Below are positions 47,869 through 59,070 of a stretch of 64,000 nucleotides of DNA, one piece after another. The position numbers and the translations under genes were made by a program. The first letter of the stretch is position 1. Every line of letters begins with the position of its first letter. The stretch covers positions 5,597,350 through 5,661,349 of the forward strand of contig NC_020172.2 of assembly GCF_000224145.3 (NCBI RefSeq), written 5' to 3'. Origin of the DNA: Ciona intestinalis. Lineage: Eukaryota; Chordata; Ascidiacea; Phlebobranchia; Cionidae. The notes beneath the pieces were generated by a model. It was not told the origin of the DNA, did no database searches, and saw only the letters and a list, made by a program, of their open reading frames with translations.

Positions 47869-48066
47869 TATAGTAAGGTGGGGGAAGATGGGACACCTTT
47901 TCATTCTATTTGCTCGTCCCATTTAGTAGTAAACAAAAAACATTCAAGGAATTATAAATTCGTATCCTCCCGACTCCCATAAACCGTTGTTAATTGTTTA
48001 AAACACAATCAGGATATTTGGATATTATCTGCTGAAGGTGTCCCGTCTTACCCCACCCTACTATAT
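47869..48066. mobile_element. TATAGTAGGG-type MITE
   Basis: TATAGTAAGGTGGGGGAAG to CTTACCCCACCCTACTATA, standard body between. Confidence 0.85.
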
Positions 48067-48757
48067 TACCTGTCAACCCTTTTGAAATATTTGCGAAACG
48101 CATGGGTTTTGCATGGGTTTTTTAAATTGTCAGTAATACATTACCACCCGTGTTATAAAGACTTTCGCTGCCCCACAAGGATAAAGCAAGTTACCTTTAT
48201 TTGTTCATGCATTCATAGTTCTGGAATTTAAATTGTGACGTTGCTGGTGGAATGTTTGCTAAAGTGCGCATGCGCGAACGACGTGATTCAGTGCGAATGG
48301 AAATTTCCGCTGATAAAAATTTTATTAAATTTTCCGTGAAATAACAGACGTTGTTCTTGTTAAAACAGCTCTTCTGGTGTTTATTTGCACCTGGTAGTAA
48401 CGGTTTATATACGTTGTACTTTTTACACCGAGGCGAGTCACCATGTAGTCTTGTAGTGTAAACGCAGCTTAGATTTAATCTGGGATAATCTGTTTTTACA
48501 GTTAAGGAAAAAGTTCTTTATAGTAAAGTCGCCAAAATGAATAAACAAGCATAGTAAATATCTGTGCTGAACAACTCTGGATGTGGTTATTTCTTCGTTA
48601 TTTTTAAACCAAGGCGAGGCTGTGAGCTACCATGTAGTGTACGCACTTATAATATAATCTGGGAGAATATGTCATGCATAAAGTTATTTCTAGTAAATAT
48701 CCACGCTGACAACGCTTTGTTCAGATATTTTTTCGTTTATTCGTTTTAATGCGAGCT

Positions 48758-48954
48758 TATATAGTAGAGTGGGGGAAGATGGGACACTTTTTTTATATTT
48801 TCTTGTCCCATTTGTTAATAAACAAAAAACATTCAAAGAATCATAAAACTGTATCATTTCAACTTCCATAGACCGTTATTAATTTTTTAAAACATGATCA
48901 GGATATTTGGATATTATGTGTTAAAGGTGTCCCGTCTTCCTCCACTCTACTGTA
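48758..48954. mobile_element. TATAGTAGGG-type MITE
   Basis: TATATAGTAGAGTGGGGGAAG to CTTCCTCCACTCTACTGTA, standard body between. Confidence 0.85.
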
Positions 48955-49095
48955 GTGTAAACGCAGCTTAATTTAAACCAGGATAAACCCTTGTAATAAT
49001 TGAAGGTAAATCATCATTACGGATTTTCCAATTCGAAACGATGGTCGCTTGTTAAAAGATATAATCGCCAGGCCCTAATTGAAAAGTTATCCACG

Positions 49096-49292
49096 TATAG
49101 TAGGGTGGGGGAAGATGGGACACCTTTAGCACATTATATCCAAATATCCTGGTCTTGTTTTAAACGATTCCCAACGGTCTATGGGAGTCGTAAGGATACG
49201 GTATTTTAATTCTTTGAATGTTTTTTGTTTACTACCAAATGGGGCGGAAAATGGAACGAAAAGGTGTCCCATATTCCCCCACCCTACTATAT
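49096..49292. mobile_element. TATAGTAGGG-type MITE, opposite orientation
   Basis: TATAGTAGGGTGGGGGAAGA followed at once by TTTAGCACATTATATCC, so the body is inverted relative to the neighbouring copies. The right end is TTCCCCCACCCTACTATA. Confidence 0.85.
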
Positions 49293-50671
49293 CATACATT
49301 TTTTATCCCCCGTCGTGCAATTAATGGCCAAACAACATTTTTTTTCGGCAAATAGGACCAGTTACCCCACCCTGCAATCGGGTTTATGGTCAAAACATAC
49401 GAGATTACTTGACATAGAAAATAAACAATTGGCCGTTTTCACGAGGTTACAACATGTGACAGACTAACAACTTCTGTTGGGTTTAATTAATCATAATTAT
49501 CAGTTTTCTTGGTAGTGGTGTGGAAACCGCCCGTTATTATGGTGTAAAAAGAGAGCCTTAAAATGCAGAACGTTCGAGGAACAACGAAAGAAGGAAATTG
49601 GCAGCAAATTGAAAGTCGTTACGAGTCAAAACTATGAGTCTCGAACAAAAGCGAGGTCGCTAACCCCACAATGCAGTATAAATTATTTCATTTTGAGTTT
49701 TATTTAAAGGGGTTAGGGGTAATGTAAAACGTGGTCAGATTCTTTGGTTAAACCGACAATATAAATTAAGTCAAATTGAGTTATTTCAATGTGGTTCTTC
49801 AGTTAAAGAATTTTTCTATTTATAAGAAAAGCTCCAAGACATACCACACAGCAGACACAACCCGTACATGGACTGCAAACGTGAGGTGTATCACTCGTTT
49901 AGTTGGTACTTAGAAAAATTAGGTGGTAGTCGTTACCTAGAAAATGGATAAAGTTAGTATATTATGGTGACTTGTAAACCGCAGCTCAAGAATTTAGTAG
50001 CAGGTATCGCACTGTCTACTGGGATTTAGTTCTTCGTAACTTGAACTGGTTTGTGGTTAAGCACACAGTTGCATACGTGATAACTTGTAAGCAGGCACGA
50101 GGTGTATGAAACAGAACACCAGTGTTGTAACGACTGTCGTTGCCTCGCCTATATACGATAGCGACAAACAAATTAATTAAAACAATGAAGAGAAGGAAAT
50201 TAGCAGCAAAATATATTTTTGTTAAAACGCGCTACGGGTTAAAACTACTTAATAAAAAGTGTCAAATAAAAGCGTGGCTGCTAAAAACCCACAATACAGT
50301 TTAAATGGAATCATAAGGAGTTGTATTTATCGCTGCTAAACGAATACATTGTTCTAACCGTCGTTGTTTTACCCAAATAAGATCACAACATTCTAATTTT
50401 AAGATGAATTGCTTCCCCACCCTTTAACGTGTTGATGCAACATTACGGTTATTACACCAGAGATTATCTGTAAGATGGAATGAAGATTATATTCTGTGTG
50501 GTCGGGTTGTGGGTTTAACCGCAAGCTCAAATTTGGGCGCTGGTAATTTAGACGGAGCGGTTCGTCTTAAAACCGCTTCCACATAATTTACTTAGAAGAA
50601 GCTAGTACGCTACGCTGGAATCGCTATAAAGATGATTTTGATTTGTATTTACACGTACACGCGTTGAGTTT

Positions 50672-50916
50672 AGGTCAGGGTTGGAGAACTAGGGGTTCTG
50701 AGGTCGAATCCAGGCCAGGGTTGGAAAACTAGGGAACCTGGGTTCAAATCCAGGCCAAGGTTGGAGAACCAGAGATCCTTGGTTTAAATCCAGGCCAGGG
50801 TTGAAGAACTAGGGGTTATGGGTTCGAATCCAGGTCAGGGTTGGAGAACCAGGGATCCTGGGTTCAAATCCAGGTTAGGGTTGGAAAACTGGGAATCCTG
50901 GGTTCGAATCCAGGCC
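50672..50916 (+). repeat. Six-unit 40-bp tandem array with tRNA B-box-like motif
   Basis: Units start at 50681, 50721, 50761, 50801, 50841 and 50881, exactly 40 bp apart. Each has TTGGAGAACT-like text and a GGTTCGAATCC-like motif, the consensus TFIIIC B box. No unit has a tRNA A box at the right distance or folds as a cloverleaf by eye. It ends 36 bp before the start codon of the downstream gene, so it lies in its promoter or 5' leader. Confidence 0.85.
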
Positions 50917-50951
50917 TAACTTTTAAATGTTTTCCAGGTTTTACATGAAAC

Positions 50952-53900
50952 ATGCTAACTACAATATGTATTTTATTTTTAACACTAACTTCCCAACACG
51001 TGTTTGGCCGATTCTATTTTAGCGATTGCCCTTCTGACGTCATCTCTAATGACGTAGAAGGTCGATGTCGGACTTGTGTCAAGTATGGATATGTAAAAAG
51101 AAAACGTGAGTTTGGTTTATTTTTTATTTTTTGAATTCGTGACAAAGTTTTACGTCAAATTTTCACAAGAGATTTTACTTGGAGTTAATTTAAATTCTAG
51201 GCTGCTCAAATCGCTTTACCAGTTCATATTAAGAATCGGGTAAGATGGGTACAGTTAGCACATAATATTTCGTGTTTCCTAATCGTGTTTTATAGTACTG
51301 TGGGGTAAGATGGGTACAGTTGGCATATGATATCCCATATTGTTTATTGTACTGTTTCTAAATTGAGTCGCAGGGCTACGGTTATTTATTTCTGTAAATA
51401 TTCTTTGTTTACTACCAAATGGGACGATAAAAGAGAAAGAGGACATGGACCATCTTACCCCCAACCCTACTGTACCTATGTCCCCATTTACCCCAGTTTC
51501 ATCTTGCCCCAACTAAATATTCCAGGCGATCCAATCTTGAATCATCTCGATGAATATTGGCGACGTAATAAAGTTGAACGTGACGTCACAGAGAAAAATG
51601 AATTCAGTTGGAAAGTTGACAAATCTGTTTATGACGTAGACAATATAACTATGACGTTGTATTTATGGAATGAAAGTACAGGGTAAGGTTTTATTACATA
51701 CGTTTATTGTACGAACTTTTTTTTTATTACAAACCGCAGCAAGGTGGGGTAAGATGGGACATGATGGGGGTAAGATAAGACGCGGTGGGGTAAAACGGGA
51801 CATGGTGGGGGTAAGATGGGACATGGTGGGGGGAGATGGCACATTTATTCTCTCTTATCGTTCCGAACAAACCTAATTTACAGAATTACACAACCGTATC
51901 CTGAAAACCCACGAATTATGGTATTAAGGTGCTAACGGTATCCATCTTACCCCAACCGTACTATAGTGCTGTTATTATTATATATTCTTGGTGTTTAACT
52001 TTGCGGTTATCAGACCGCATGAAATAGACACCGTTCTAAATTGGCGGTAATGTGTTTGGGTTTTAATAGGAATTTGCGGCAATTGCTCCAACCCAATGGT
52101 CACTAATGGGTTGTAGAAATTATCAGCCCACATAAAAAATTATATAGAGTGGGATGGGGGAAGATGGGACACCTTTAGCACACAATATCCAAATATCCTG
52201 GCCGTGTTTTAAACAATTACCAACGGTCTATGAAAGTCGCGAGGACATGGTTTTATAATTCTTTGAATTTTCTTTGTTTACTACCAAAATGTACGAGAAA
52301 ATAGAATGAAAAGGTATCCCATCTTCCCCCACCCTACTAGATATAAAAGTTATGTTTTGTTTAGGTTGGGAAAACCCCTTCCAGGCTGTTGTGACGTCAC
52401 ACTTAGCTCCCGGAAGTGTTTTACGCCATCTTGTGTTGAAGGAACAATTATTCCAAGTATAACAATGTCTAATACGTCATCACTGTGGCTTGCCTTCGAT
52501 ACGGACCATAAATGTGAGTTTGTGACGTCATAGTTATGTTTTGTGTCGTAACAAACAAATGATTCAAACTTATTCAACGATTTTTTTAAATTTGTTTGTT
52601 TGCAACTTAACAGTCATCGTTTGTGACGTCATAGTTTGTTATTTATTCAATTTACGATAATTTATGTGATGAGTCACGGTTTAAGAGGGGCCGTTCTTGC
52701 TGATTCATGTGTTTTTGTGGTTTTTACTTAATGTTGTCTCGAGTAAAGTAAATGGTGACAGGTTGGGGAAAGAAGGGACCGCTTTACCCCATATATGGGA
52801 GTCTATGGGAGTCGTAAAGATACGGATTTATAATTCTTTGAATGTTCTTTGTTTACTACCAAATGGGACGAGAAAATAGAACGAAAAGGTGTCTCATCTT
52901 CCCCCACCCTACTATATATGTTCTGTGGCCTAGAGTAGATTTTACTATAGAGAAACCTTTGGCCGAGAACCTTTTGGAGCCATGAACGCTACGTATTTTT
53001 TATTGTATTTTATTGTACACCTAATAAGAAAAACTCTTAATAAATAGCTCGATTCTCAGTAATATCTGAGTAAACAATTCAAGCGACTGAAATAACACCG
53101 GATATTTCTTCGTTTTATTGGTAAAGGTTATGGAAAAATACGGAAAACGTTTTACCTGTGCGAATTTACTAAGAAATGGCAACTTAGATTTAACCATGAG
53201 CTGAATTACGTCATTGAAAAATCCACATCTGACTTCTGAGTCTTCCATATAGGGTTTAAGAATTTTTCTGCGGTTAAAGCCGCAAATACAGTTTGGCTGC
53301 ACGAGTAATTGGCAGAGGGTTAGAGAACAAAGTGGTTTTGGGTGAAAACAATCAATTACAATGTTACGTGGTTATATTTATAGGCGTGGTTGGTGAAACA
53401 GAGCACCCGTGTTATAACGACTGTTGTTACCCTGCCATGCGAGGATAAATAAGTTACATATGTAGTAACTTGTAAGCGGGCACGAGGTGTATGTAACAGA
53501 ACATCTGTGTTATAACGTTGCCCCGTCTTCCGAGGATAAATAAGTTACATTCATTCAACTTCCCTTGCGGGTTAAGGTTATGCGGGTTGGGTTTAAACAC
53601 TTTGGTTATGCGTTAAGGAGAGTGGAAGTTTTACTTAAAATTGTGGTGTAACTTTATAAACTTAATGCATCAATGTACGCACTTGTTATACTATGTGTAC
53701 GGTATATTGGGTTTAGCAGCCACGCCTTTATTTGACATTTTTACTCAAGTAGGTTTTACCCGTAGCGTGTTTTAACGACTGTCGTTCTTACTTATAGTAG
53801 GGTGGGGGAAGATGGGACACAGTTTCATTCCAATTTCTATTTCAATTTGGTAATAAACAAAGAAAATTCAAAGAATTATTAAACCGTATGATCACGACTC

Positions 53901-55155
53901 CTATAGACCGTTGTTAATTGTTTAAAACACGACCAGGATATTTGGATTTTATGTGTTAAAGTTGTCCCATCTCCCTCACCCTACTGTATATATTATACAT
54001 GTTTTTAACAAGCGCATTTTATAACTAAACCCACCGGCAGGCTACCAACGTCGAGAACCCAATCGTTTCTTCCATTCTTGTTCCCCTGGTGACGCTGATT
54101 TCCTTTATAAGCTTGGAGGATACTGTTTAAGATACGATTCGTATATGGGCGGAGTAAGCGTTCAAAATACGACGGACATCACCGAGTTTTTAATCAAACC
54201 TCGTGAACCTCACATCGGTTCGTACGAGACTGAGATAAAAACCTGCAAGTTCCAACTCAATCAGGGTGAGTTTAAAACTTTAAGATTTTTTTTTATTTAA
54301 TTTTTATGTTTTAAATTTTTTTTGTAATTTTGGAATCATTTTTAAATGACGTTTTTATCAGCTGAAGTGACGTCATCCGAGCAGAAAAATCATGACCTCA
54401 CTATGGACAATTTGTTTGGCCGTCGTATCTACCAATTACTTGGCTTCCAATGGTCACGTGGTGAGATGATTGACAGGTGGAACGCGTCACGAGAATGTGA
54501 TGACGTCACGGTGACGAGTATCGACGTATTAGAGTTCTACAGTCGATCTTACGGTGACAAATATGTTTGTATCTCACTTTGGCCGAACGGCACAGAGGAG
54601 TTTCTACCAATGGGCACGCACGTCATATGCACCAAACAATTACGTAAGTATGACGTCATCATAATTCATGACGTCATAACTAATCATTTTAACCAGTAAC
54701 GCAATCATCACTAATTACGTATAATCATAATTCATGACGTCAAACTAACGGGTGACGCCATACCTAGTGACGTCACATGGAGCAATAAATATATGATTTC
54801 TATTTCAGCTGGAGCATCTTTTCCCACCAACTTAATATTCTCTTTAACAATCGTTGGTTTGATTGTTTTCGTCACAATGGCGATTATCGTCACAATCACC
54901 AACCGACGTTGGAAGATAAAGGTAAGTGTGACGTCATAATGTATTATTTGAAATCACTGACGTAACAAACTCTCAGAATAAACTGAACAAAACTTTGGGA
55001 CATACGGAAAAGGAAATGACGTCACTGACCGGAAATGTCGTAAGTAGTTTGTAATGACGTCATTAATGTTTTATGCTGACGTCATCAGCATTTTTTGTTA
55101 CGTCACATATACGTTGTAGATTCGATCCGACGATGGGGAAGCCGATATGATGTGA
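50952..55155 (+). CDS. Unrecognised type I single-pass membrane protein with Cys-rich ectodomain
   Basis: Eight exons join in phase: 50952-51105, 51526-51682, 52365-52513, 54041-54265, 54362-54643, 54809-54921, 54977-55039 and 55120-55155, giving 392 residues. Residues 1-19 form a signal peptide (ILFLTLTSQHVFG). The ectodomain (~20-329) has 14 Cys, an even number, and several Asn glycosylation sites (NIT, NES, NTS, NTT, NGT). One membrane helix (~330-354, IFSLTIVGLIVFVTMAIIV) comes from exon 6. A basic NRRWKIK stop-transfer and a ~38-residue tail ending DGEADMM follow. I do not recognise the family; a receptor or adhesion role is only inference from the topology. Exons 4 and 5 are bounded by phase-1 introns, as is common for extracellular modules. 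The gene is unusually rich in TGACGTCA, in exons and introns alike. Confidence 0.75.
51295..51475. mobile_element. MITE relative with TACTGTGGGGTAAGATGGG ends (intron 1)
   Basis: Ends TACTGTGGGGTAAGATGGG and CTTACCCCCAACCCTACTGTA, with the body TTTGTTTACTACCAAATGGG. A second, partial left end lies just upstream (51236-51293). Confidence 0.75.
51738..51966. repeat. MITE with left end amplified into ~5 short units (intron 2)
   Basis: GGTGGGGTAAGATGGGACAT-like units repeat with 20-22 bp spacing to about 51840, then MITE body and right end (CTTACCCCAACCGTACTATA). Confidence 0.75.
52143..52342. mobile_element. TATAGTAGGG-type MITE (intron 2)
   Basis: TAGAGTGGGATGGGGGAAGA, TTTAGCACACAATATCC and CTTCCCCCACCCTACTAGA. 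It ends 22 bp before the exon 3 acceptor. Confidence 0.85.
52757..52918. mobile_element. TATAGTAGGG-type MITE, left end damaged (intron 3)
   Basis: Only the right two thirds are well kept (GTCTATGGGAGTCGTAAAGA, TTTGTTTACTACCAAATGGG, TTCCCCCACCCTACTATATA). Confidence 0.8.
53385..53560 (-). repeat. 98-bp repeat, two units (intron 3)
   Basis: AACGACTGTTGTTACCCTGCC, GAGGATAAATAAGTTACATA and GCGGGCACGAGGTGTATG. Confidence 0.75.
53705..53790 (-). repeat. Inverted copy of the GAGAAGG..AATTAGCAGC dispersed repeat
   Basis: The reverse complement shows ACGCGCTA-like, AGTAAAAATGTCAAATAAAG and GGCGTGGCTGCTAAACCC, the 3' part of the family seen at 31320 and 50183. Confidence 0.55.
53793..53991. mobile_element. 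TATAGTAGGG-type MITE (intron 3)
   Basis: TATAGTAGGGTGGGGGAAGA to TCTCCCTCACCCTACTGTA with standard body. Confidence 0.85.
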
Positions 55156-55294
55156 TGTCAAAAATATTCTGCTCTAAATTACAGGTCCTCGACAAGGACC
55201 TCACCCACAAAAAATGTAGAATATGCTGACGTCATCGTGACACCATACTGTTACGTCATCACGTTGTGACGTCATCACTACTTAAGTGACGTCA
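54368..55294. promoter_or_regulatory. Cluster of 13 TGACGTCA palindromes
   Basis: Exact octamers begin at 54368, 54501, 54651, 54669, 54735, 54768, 54929, 55017, 55055, 55077, 55227, 55267 and 55287. TGACGTCA is the full CRE site bound by CREB/ATF bZIP factors. Whether these are bound is unknown. Several lie in exons, where they read as Asp-Val-Thr/Ile codons or Val-Thr-Ser. Confidence 0.6.
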
Positions 55295-55417
55295 TTACCA
55301 CTTGCTGTGAATTACCGATCGTTCTTCCATTTATGACTTAGTCACTTGATTGCATAAATTAAAATATTGCAGAAATGATGACGTATTATTTTCATGACGT
55401 AATACGCATGGGGTGTG

Positions 55418-55586
55418 TAGAAAGGTGGGGTAAGATGGGACAATCTTTTATTCTACTTTCCCGTCCCCCAAAAAAAAAGAATTATAAATCTGTATCCTTA
55501 CTGCTCCCATAGATCGTTGTTAATTGTTAAAAACACAATCTGGATATTTGGATATTACGTGCAAAGGTGTCCCATCTTACCCCTAA
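55418..55586. mobile_element. TATAGTAGGG-type MITE, diverged
   Basis: AGAAAGGTGGGGTAAGATGGG to TGTCCCATCTTACCCCTAAG. The interior has lost part of the body after a poly-A run. Confidence 0.75.
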
Positions 55587-55639
55587 GCACTAAAGCGAGA
55601 GGTATACGAAGATAAATTTGAACAACCTTTACATTCTTC

Positions 55640-55855
55640 AAATATTTGCCTTGACGTAACTTACTACAACTGTTCATAAATCCTTGCATGATGGGGTAAC
55701 TACAGTTGTTATAACATGGGTGTTCGGTTTCATGCACCGCATGCCCACTTACAAGTTATATCCTTGCATGATGGCGTAACGCCAACCGTTATAACACGGG
55801 TGTTCGGTTTCGTTCCTGCTTACAAGTTACCACGTATGTAACTTTACAGGTGATT
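55640..55855 (+). repeat. 98-bp repeat, two units, reverse orientation
   Basis: ATCCTTGCATGATGG, ATAACACGGGTGTTCGGTTTC and CTTACAAGTTACCACGTATG. Confidence 0.7.
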
Positions 55856-55873
55856 ACTTTTTAGATATTTCAT

Positions 55874-56253
55874 TTGATCTTTGAACAGTTTCGTGGTCTG
55901 TTGTCAAGTTGCAGGCGCAAGAAACTCGGCGACTTTATGACGTTTATTGTTTGTATTGGCACGAATTCTGCCAACACTGGTTTTGCAACTTCAGCGTGTA
56001 TTGTCTATACAGCTGGTTTATTAAATGCCAATGTTATTTTGATGCGGATAATTACGTCACAGAAGGTCAAAGTGACGAAGAATGGAGCATTGTTACGTGG
56101 GTGGTTCAAATATTCAAAGTCGCGAAAAAATGTTGCCATTTTCGATGCGGTTTCGCGGTAATGACGCGGTTTTGTGACGTCATACACACCCAACAAAGAT
56201 GCCCTTTTGCAAAATTGCGAGACGTTTTCGGTAAATTTTACCGCCGATTTTAG
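55874..56253 (+). CDS. Two overlapping unrecognised open frames (95 and 114 codons)
   Basis: Frames 55874-56161 and 55909-56253 overlap almost fully. The second is very rich in Cys and aromatic residues (YCLYWHEFCQHWFCNF). A CAG acceptor-like site (TTTGAACAG) precedes them. No family is recognised. At most one can be real; a terminal exon of an undetected gene or chance are equally possible. Confidence 0.15.
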
Positions 56254-56571
56254 CAAAGAACATACATATCAGTTGTGTATATCTATTTATTTCGATGCAT
56301 TCGTTTTTTTTATCTCAGATTAGTATATCTGCCTGGCGGCAACTGATTTTGACGTCATTGAAACACGAAGTCCCTGAATTTACAAGGTTAAACCTGATGT
56401 CGGCGGATTAAAAGGTGTGACTCAAAAACGTAATTATAAATACAGCGGGTGTGGACATTCTTCTATCCCGGAACATATTTTACGGGTCTCGCATGACATT
56501 TAATCCGATCTTTTGAGCAAGCGTGGGTAATGACACCCGCACCAAATATTATGCCCGTTGAAAGTTAACAC

Positions 56572-56670
56572 GACACAGTGGAATAATGGTTAGAACACTC
56601 GCCGCTATACATCCGATAAGACGATTCGAGGCTCTACGCTGCCACTATTGTGGACATACCGAAAAAATTC
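56572..56670 (+). mobile_element. tRNA-like SINE head
   Basis: A-box-like GTGGAATAATGGTTAGAAC and B-box-like ATTCGAGGCTC are followed by CTGCCACTATTGTGGACATA. Confidence 0.6.
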
Positions 56671-57218
56671 AAATAAAATGAACACTTACAAAGTTATGCA
56701 GTTACTTGTATAGCCAGGATAAAATAGCTCGACATCGAGCATGGGAGTGGCGACAAAACGCGGGTTTCCCACCAGCCACTGAATGTCAATTTAACATTTC
56801 TTTGAAATACCATTGACTTGTGAGAGAAAAATAAACGAAACCAAACGTTTTCCCAAGAACTAAATTTCAAGGAACTGACCCCATCGTTCTCGTGACCCCA
56901 TTCTAAGAATAAGCCATGTTTTAGTTTGGTTTCGAAGTAGTGTGTTTGCGAGACGTCTTTTTTTTTAAAAGGGGATTTTACAAATTCTTAAAAAAATGCG
57001 CATTGTCTTTATAGCATTCTCGGTAGTCAGTGAAATTCTATCCTATATGCGTGAAGTCCCGCGACGTGGCACGCCATGGGTCGCAGGATTTAGGCCAGGG
57101 TTGACCCATTATCCCAATAGGAAAATACTAGTAAGGCTATTTTTAAAGTTTTATAAATTCATGAGAATTCCTGATGATTCTGACAACGTGCAACATTTTC
57201 GTTCAGAATCAGTTATAA

Positions 57219-57620
57219 GTAGGGTGCTGGGGTAAGGCGGGACATTTTTAGTAGGGTGCTGGGGTAAGGCGGGACATTTTTAGTAGGGTGCTGGGGTAAG
57301 GCGGGACACTTTTAGTAGGGTGCTGGGGTAAGGCGGGAAACTTTTAGTAGGGTGCTGGGGTAAGGCGGGACACTTTTAGTAGGGTGCTGGGGTAAGGCGG
57401 GACACTTTTAGTAGGGTGCTGGGGTAAGGCGGGACACTTTTAGTAGGGTGCTGGGGTAAGGCGGGAAACTTTTAGTAGGGTGCTGGGGTAAGGCGGGACA
57501 CTTTTAGTAGGGTGCTGGGGTAAGGCGGGACACTTTTAGCACAGAATATCCAAATATCATGATCGTGTTTTGAACAATTAACAACGGTCTAGGGGAGTCG
57601 TGAAGATACGGTCTTACAAG
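57219..57620. repeat. 32-bp satellite of ten units derived from a MITE left end, plus MITE remnant
   Basis: Ten consecutive copies of AGTAGGGTGCTGGGG/TAAGGCGGGACACTTTT (57219-57538) run straight into MITE body text (AGCACAGAATATCCAAATATC, GGGGAGTCGTGAAGATACGG). Units 4 and 8 share the variant GGGAAAC, showing a four-unit higher-order repeat. Confidence 0.88.
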
Positions 57621-57634
57621 TTATAACTCTACAC

Positions 57635-57890
57635 CCGTGTCGTTGTTTCCCCGCCTCGCAAAGTTACATTCATTCGTTACTTATCAGAGAATGAGCTGCA
57701 ATGACAGTCGTTATAACACGGGTGTTCTGTTTCATACACCTCGTGCTCGCTTACAAGTTACCGCGTATGTAACTTATTTACCCTCGCATGGCGGGGCAAC
57801 AACAGTCGTTATAACATGGGTGTTCTGTTTCATACACCTCGTGCTCGCTTACAAGTTACCGTGTATGTAACTTATTTACCCTCGCATAGA
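57635..57890 (+). repeat. 98-bp repeat, about two and a half units, reverse orientation
   Basis: GTCGTTATAACACGGGTGTTC, CATACACCTCGTGCTCGC and TTACAAGTTACCGCGTATG. Confidence 0.8.
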
Positions 57891-59070
57891 TAAGCAATGC
57901 GCGGTTTGGGAGGAACGTGATTAACAACACGGGATGATAAAGTTGCTCTACTTAAGCGTTTAAAGTGCAAGGAATGCCAAATATTCAATCTCTTAAAAAT
58001 GTAAGGCTTAGCGGGGAAATTTTTAATTAAACGAAACTGAATCATGGCTTAAGGCTGTTAATATTTTAAGTAAAAAATAAATCGCGAAGGCCATTCAGTT
58101 TCCGAAGCTACATTTCACACAGCTTTTGTAGATAATAAAATCCTTGTCCACGTCGTGGCAATCTACAATGGTTTTATGTTTGGCTGCCAATTTCGACAAC
58201 CCATAGGTGACCACTGGGTTGTCCGCGCCGTGAGTGGAGCGCCTGTCTCTAGACCCGAGAACAGACGTTGAGCGTGTATGAGCGTAACTTACTTTATCCT
58301 CGCGTGGCCGGAAAACGACAGTCATTATAACACGGGTTTAACACCTCGTGTCAGCTTACGAGTTACTTTCTTGAAACTATAGGCTTGACGCGGACGCATG
58401 TGTTATATATAGCCCATGTCACAAGCTCTAACGTTGTGTAAGTAAATTTCGTATTAATTTTGTCATCATGTTATGATCAAGGTATGACGCATGTTCACGT
58501 TCGATTACTGAAATCTCGAATGCCAGAAGTTCTTGACTTACCTGCAGCTCCGTGGCGCCGTCTCGCGGCTATGAATTTTAACAATAATAAAGATTAATAA
58601 AGCACCTATTTTACGTGCGATTGTAAAAATATGGAACCATTGTTTCTACTAATATAATGTAAGAATAAATATTTAATGTATTTAAACAGCTTTGTTGTCA
58701 TATTAAGTTAGACAACCCCCTTTAAAAGTAAATAGAAAGTAAAATAATACGCATGACTAGTTTTATGAAAATTTTCAAGATTTCTATTACTTTAGATTTT
58801 CTGTTTCTATTTTTATTTTCGAAAGTTGTTTAGTTTTGTTAAAAATGTAAATATTTTCGTTTTTAAACATAGTATTGAGTGTATACGTATAGTATTGAAG
58901 TTTTGGCTATCTGATGTTGCTATAATTATCTAATATGGTAGCTGTTTTTGCTTTAAAATTGCTTTAAATTAGTAACAGATGTATACGCCAATTGAAAGTC
59001 GATTTTAAACTTAAATTTTCAGATTATGACATCATAGGTTCCATTGTTACGTGCGATATTTTAAATCAAA

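Larger units (their letters stand above)
46855..50951. other. Gene-free, repeat-rich spacer between CDAN1 and the orphan membrane gene
   Basis: No coding frame that I can support. It contains MITEs at 47343-47533, 47869-48066, 48758-48954 and 49096-49292. It also has diverged duplicates of an ACCATGTAGT..GTGTAAACGC text (48420-48500, 48605-48670, 48950-48990), the GAGAAGG..AATTAGCAGC repeat (49560-49690, 50183-50305), a 98-bp unit (50060-50150) and the 40-bp array at 50672. Some of it must be promoter for the downstream gene. Confidence 0.6.
55156..59070. other. Repeat-rich spacer before the F-box/WD40 gene
   Basis: Holds the MITE (55418), 98-bp repeats (55640, 57635, 58280), SINE pieces (56572, 58170 minus), an inverted 97-bp unit (57040-57120) and the 32-bp array (57219). 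From 58380 to 59070 the sequence is plain AT-rich with no element I recognise, and probably contains the F-box gene promoter. Confidence 0.55.

Noticed and set aside
50672-50916. Six tRNA genes or pseudogenes
   Set aside because: Only the B-box-like motif recurs, with 40-bp units too short for a tRNA and no acceptor stem or A box in place.
56996-57235. 79-codon open frame
   Set aside because: Overlaps an inverted 97-bp-family repeat unit and MITE text; no coding signature.
57219-57538. CRISPR-like regular 32-bp repeats
   Set aside because: Units are contiguous with no spacers, and they derive from a MITE end in an animal genome.
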